Shown here: piece by piece, positions 62,303 through 64,000 of the stretch
How positions within the stretch are numbered: position 1 is the first letter of the stretch
Layout of the letters: the number at the start of each line of letters is the position of its first letter
Assembly: GCF_041916975.1 (NCBI RefSeq)
Contig: NZ_JAYRYK010000001.1
Coordinates: 1,364,001 to 1,428,000, forward strand
Source: Sphingosinicella sp041916975
GTDB taxonomy: Bacteria > Pseudomonadota > Alphaproteobacteria > Sphingomonadales > Sphingomonadaceae
DNA: 64,000 bases
Reading direction: 5' to 3'
Position numbers and translations under genes: made by a program
Notes under the pieces: model-generated
Told to the model about the DNA's origin: nothing
What the model saw: the letters and a program-made list of their open reading frames with translations, nothing else
Databases searched by the model: none

Positions 62303-63478
62303 ATGAGCGATGCCACCACCCCGCTTCCGATGAAGGAACGTCTGCGGCAACTGCATCTGACCGGCGCGGAAACGTCGATGGGCAAGCTCCTGCGCAAGTT
62401 CTGGCAGCCGGTCGCAATTTCCGAGGCGCTGATAGCAGGCAAGGCGAAAACGGTAAAAGTGATGGGCGAGACCCTGACCCTCTATCGCGGTGAAAGCGGC
62501 AAAGCCCATCTCGTCGGCGGCCATTGCCCCCACCGCCTGACCTTGCTCGCCAACGGCTGGGTCGACGGTGATGAAATCCGCTGCATCTATCATGGCTGGC
62601 AGTTCGACGGCACAGGCCAGTGCACGCACCGCCCGGCAGAACCGGACACACGGCAACCGAACATCCGGGTCGCCAGCTATCCGACGCACGAATATGCCGG
62701 GCTGATCTTCGCATACATGGGCGAAGGCGAAGCGCCGGAATTCGAACTGCCGCGCAAATCCGTCTTCGAGCGTCCCGGAGCGCTGCAGTTTGCCCGCCTC
62801 GAAACCTGGCCCTGCAACTGGCTGCAGCAGGTGGAAAACTCCCTCGATGCGGTTCATGTCAGCTTCGTGCATCACTGGGGCACCGTCGGCTCGTTCGGCA
62901 AGGTCGTCGCCTCGACCGTACCGGAGCTGTCCTACGAGGAAACCGACGCCGGCATCCGCCAGACCGCCGTGCGTTCTGCCGGATCGAAGCGCGTGTCCGA
63001 CTGGACATTCCCCAACAACAATCACGTGTCGCACCCGACGCTCGAACCCGATGATCCGTGGGTCGACGTAGGCGTGTGGATGACGCCGGTGGACGACGAG
63101 AACACCATGCGGTTCCTGATCTATTCGATCCCGTCGACCGACCCGGCTACCGATGCGCGCATCCGCGAATATTTCGAGACATATTCGGAATACAACCCCG
63201 CCGATCACCATGATGAGCTGTTCTCCCAGAACAAGATACCGGACGACAAGCTGGTCCAGCTGACCTCCGCGCAGGACTATGTCGCGGCTGTCGGTCAGGG
63301 CGCGATCGTCGACCGTTCACAGGAAAAGCTCGGCCGTTCGGACATGGGCATCGTCACGCTGCGGCGAGTCTACTGGCGCGAGATGGAAGCCATCGAACAG
63401 GGCAAGCCCGGCAAGCCGTGGAAGCGCCTGCACCACGACGCCCATATGCCCAAGCAGGTGAACGAAACCGTTTCCTGA
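62303..63478 (+). CDS. Rieske non-haem iron ring-hydroxylating oxygenase, large subunit
   Basis: A 391-residue phthalate-dioxygenase-like oxygenase. Rieske ligands are Cys75, His77, Cys94 and His97 (CPHR ... CIYHGW). The mononuclear iron site is Asp182, His185 and His190 in ENSLDAVHVSFVHH. The ATG at 62303 is preferred because AGGAG lies 8 bases away; the ATG at 62297 overlaps the SDR stop but is too close. It adds oxygen to an aromatic or similar substrate; its reductase is not in the window. It is followed by an acyl-CoA dehydrogenase 51 bp on. Confidence 0.92.
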   Translation: MSDATTPLPMKERLRQLHLTGAETSMGKLLRKFWQPVAISEALIAGKAKTVKVMGETLTLYRGESGKAHLVGGHCPHRLTLLANGWVDGDEIRCIYHGWQFDGTGQCTHRPAEPDTRQPNIRVASYPTHEYAGLIFAYMGEGEAPEFELPRKSVFERPGALQFARLETWPCNWLQQVENSLDAVHVSFVHHWGTVGSFGKVVASTVPELSYEETDAGIRQTAVRSAGSKRVSDWTFPNNNHVSHPTLEPDDPWVDVGVWMTPVDDENTMRFLIYSIPSTDPATDARIREYFETYSEYNPADHHDELFSQNKIPDDKLVQLTSAQDYVAAVGQGAIVDRSQEKLGRSDMGIVTLRRVYWREMEAIEQGKPGKPWKRLHHDAHMPKQVNETVS

Positions 63479-63529
63479 CGGACTCTTCGCCACGGCGCGG
63501 ATCAGACGCAGCTGGAGATATCAGTAACC

Positions 63530-64000
63530 ATGTACGAAACCATGCCTGATCAGAATCTGCCGGAAGAGCTGATCCAGTTCCGCGACAATATCCGGCGCTT
63601 CGTGGACCGCGAACTGCGCCCGTTGGAAAAGCAGGTTACGATCGAAGGCAAGCTTCCCAGGGACGTGGAAGCGGCGGTCGCTGCCAAGGCACAGGCAGCC
63701 GGTTTCTGGCTGATGGACGTTCCGTCGGACTTGGGCGGCGCGGAACTGGGTCTGCTGGCGCTGGCTATCTTCTGGGAGGAAATCGCGCGGACGACTGCTG
63801 TTTCCGCGCGCGACCACGCGATCTTCGGGCCCACAATCGGACCGATCCTGCTGTCGTTGCAGGGCGACATGCGCGAACGATATCTGATGCCGGTCGTGCG
63901 CGGCGAACTGAAGGCCTGCTTCGCGCAGACCGAGCCTGATGCGGGGTCCGATCCCGGCTCGATGCGCACCCGCGCGATCCGCACCGATCGGGGCTGGAAG
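63530..64000 (+). CDS. Acyl-CoA dehydrogenase, N-terminal part, cut by window edge
   Basis: The first 157 codons of an ACAD-family protein are visible. The N-terminal helical domain has QFRDNIRRFVDRELRPLEKQ and GFWLMDVPSDLGGAELG, and the FAD-binding strand begins ACFAQTEPDAGSDPGSMRT. The gene runs off the right edge. It follows the Rieske gene by 51 bp in the same direction, so ring oxidation here may feed a CoA ester route. GGAG at 63513-63516 is 13 bases from the ATG, somewhat far. Confidence 0.9.
   Translation, partial: MYETMPDQNLPEELIQFRDNIRRFVDRELRPLEKQVTIEGKLPRDVEAAVAAKAQAAGFWLMDVPSDLGGAELGLLALAIFWEEIARTTAVSARDHAIFGPTIGPILLSLQGDMRERYLMPVVRGELKACFAQTEPDAGSDPGSMRTRAIRTDRGWK

Noticed and set aside
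1..64000. Search for tRNA/rRNA genes, insertion sequences, phage genes and CRISPR arrays
   Set aside because: By eye I saw no cloverleaf-like tRNA sequence, no transposase or integrase motif, and no direct-repeat array; a dedicated scan could still reveal a small RNA.

Overview
The window looks like a chromosomal segment of a GC-rich alphaproteobacterium, most likely a sphingomonad (Sphingomonadales). The evidence is the density of TonB-dependent receptors (three), Baeyer-Villiger, Rieske and PQQ enzymes, acyl-CoA dehydrogenases, IclR/MarR/TetR regulators, and the Ku-LigD repair pair. This placement comes from gene content and style, not from a phylogenetic marker. I found no rRNA, tRNA, CRISPR array, insertion sequence or prophage gene.

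Region 1 (1-18.6 kb) is a catabolic island around divergent promoters. The minus strand carries a cut enoyl-CoA hydratase, a secreted esterase, a YkvI-type membrane protein, a Baeyer-Villiger-type monooxygenase, a TonB receptor, a LysR regulator, an aldehyde dehydrogenase, a pair of acyl-CoA dehydrogenases and a CaiB-type CoA-transferase. An IclR regulator reads the other way, followed by an operon of a dialkylglycine-decarboxylase-like PLP enzyme, a crotonase and an ACAD11-like dehydrogenase. Together they could turn a ketone or branched amino acid into CoA thioesters.

Region 2 (19-28 kb) is housekeeping and DNA repair. It holds two tiny proteins, DNA topoisomerase IB, Ku and LigD (bacterial non-homologous end joining), two overlapping flavoprotein genes and a small membrane protein.

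Region 3 (28.4-40.7 kb) holds a TonB receptor/PQQ quinohaemoprotein dehydrogenase pair facing an aldehyde dehydrogenase/AraC pair. These are followed by a DUF2817 zinc peptidase, the CstA/YbdD carbon-starvation transporter pair and a regulator that carries two complete TetR units in one chain.

Region 4 (40.7-53.3 kb) is one tightly packed nine-gene minus-strand operon: BASS-family symporter, class III aminotransferase, acyl-CoA synthetase, CocE-type lipoprotein hydrolase, SCPx-type thiolase, TonB receptor, beta-lactamase-fold hydrolase, DauA-like D-amino acid dehydrogenase and PaaG-like isomerase. The gene set spells out outer-membrane uptake, hydrolysis, import, deamination, CoA activation and chain shortening of an unknown amine-bearing acyl compound. 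It is the best candidate for an undescribed system here.

Region 5 (53.3-64 kb) is an aromatic-catabolism island: a VanA-like Rieske oxygenase, a 3-hydroxybenzoate 4-monooxygenase (MobA type) with its divergent MarR regulator, TetR and IclR regulators, a meta-cleavage C-C hydrolase, an MHS-type transporter, an SDR, a second Rieske oxygenase and a cut acyl-CoA dehydrogenase. Several operator-like palindromes lie at the divergent promoters.
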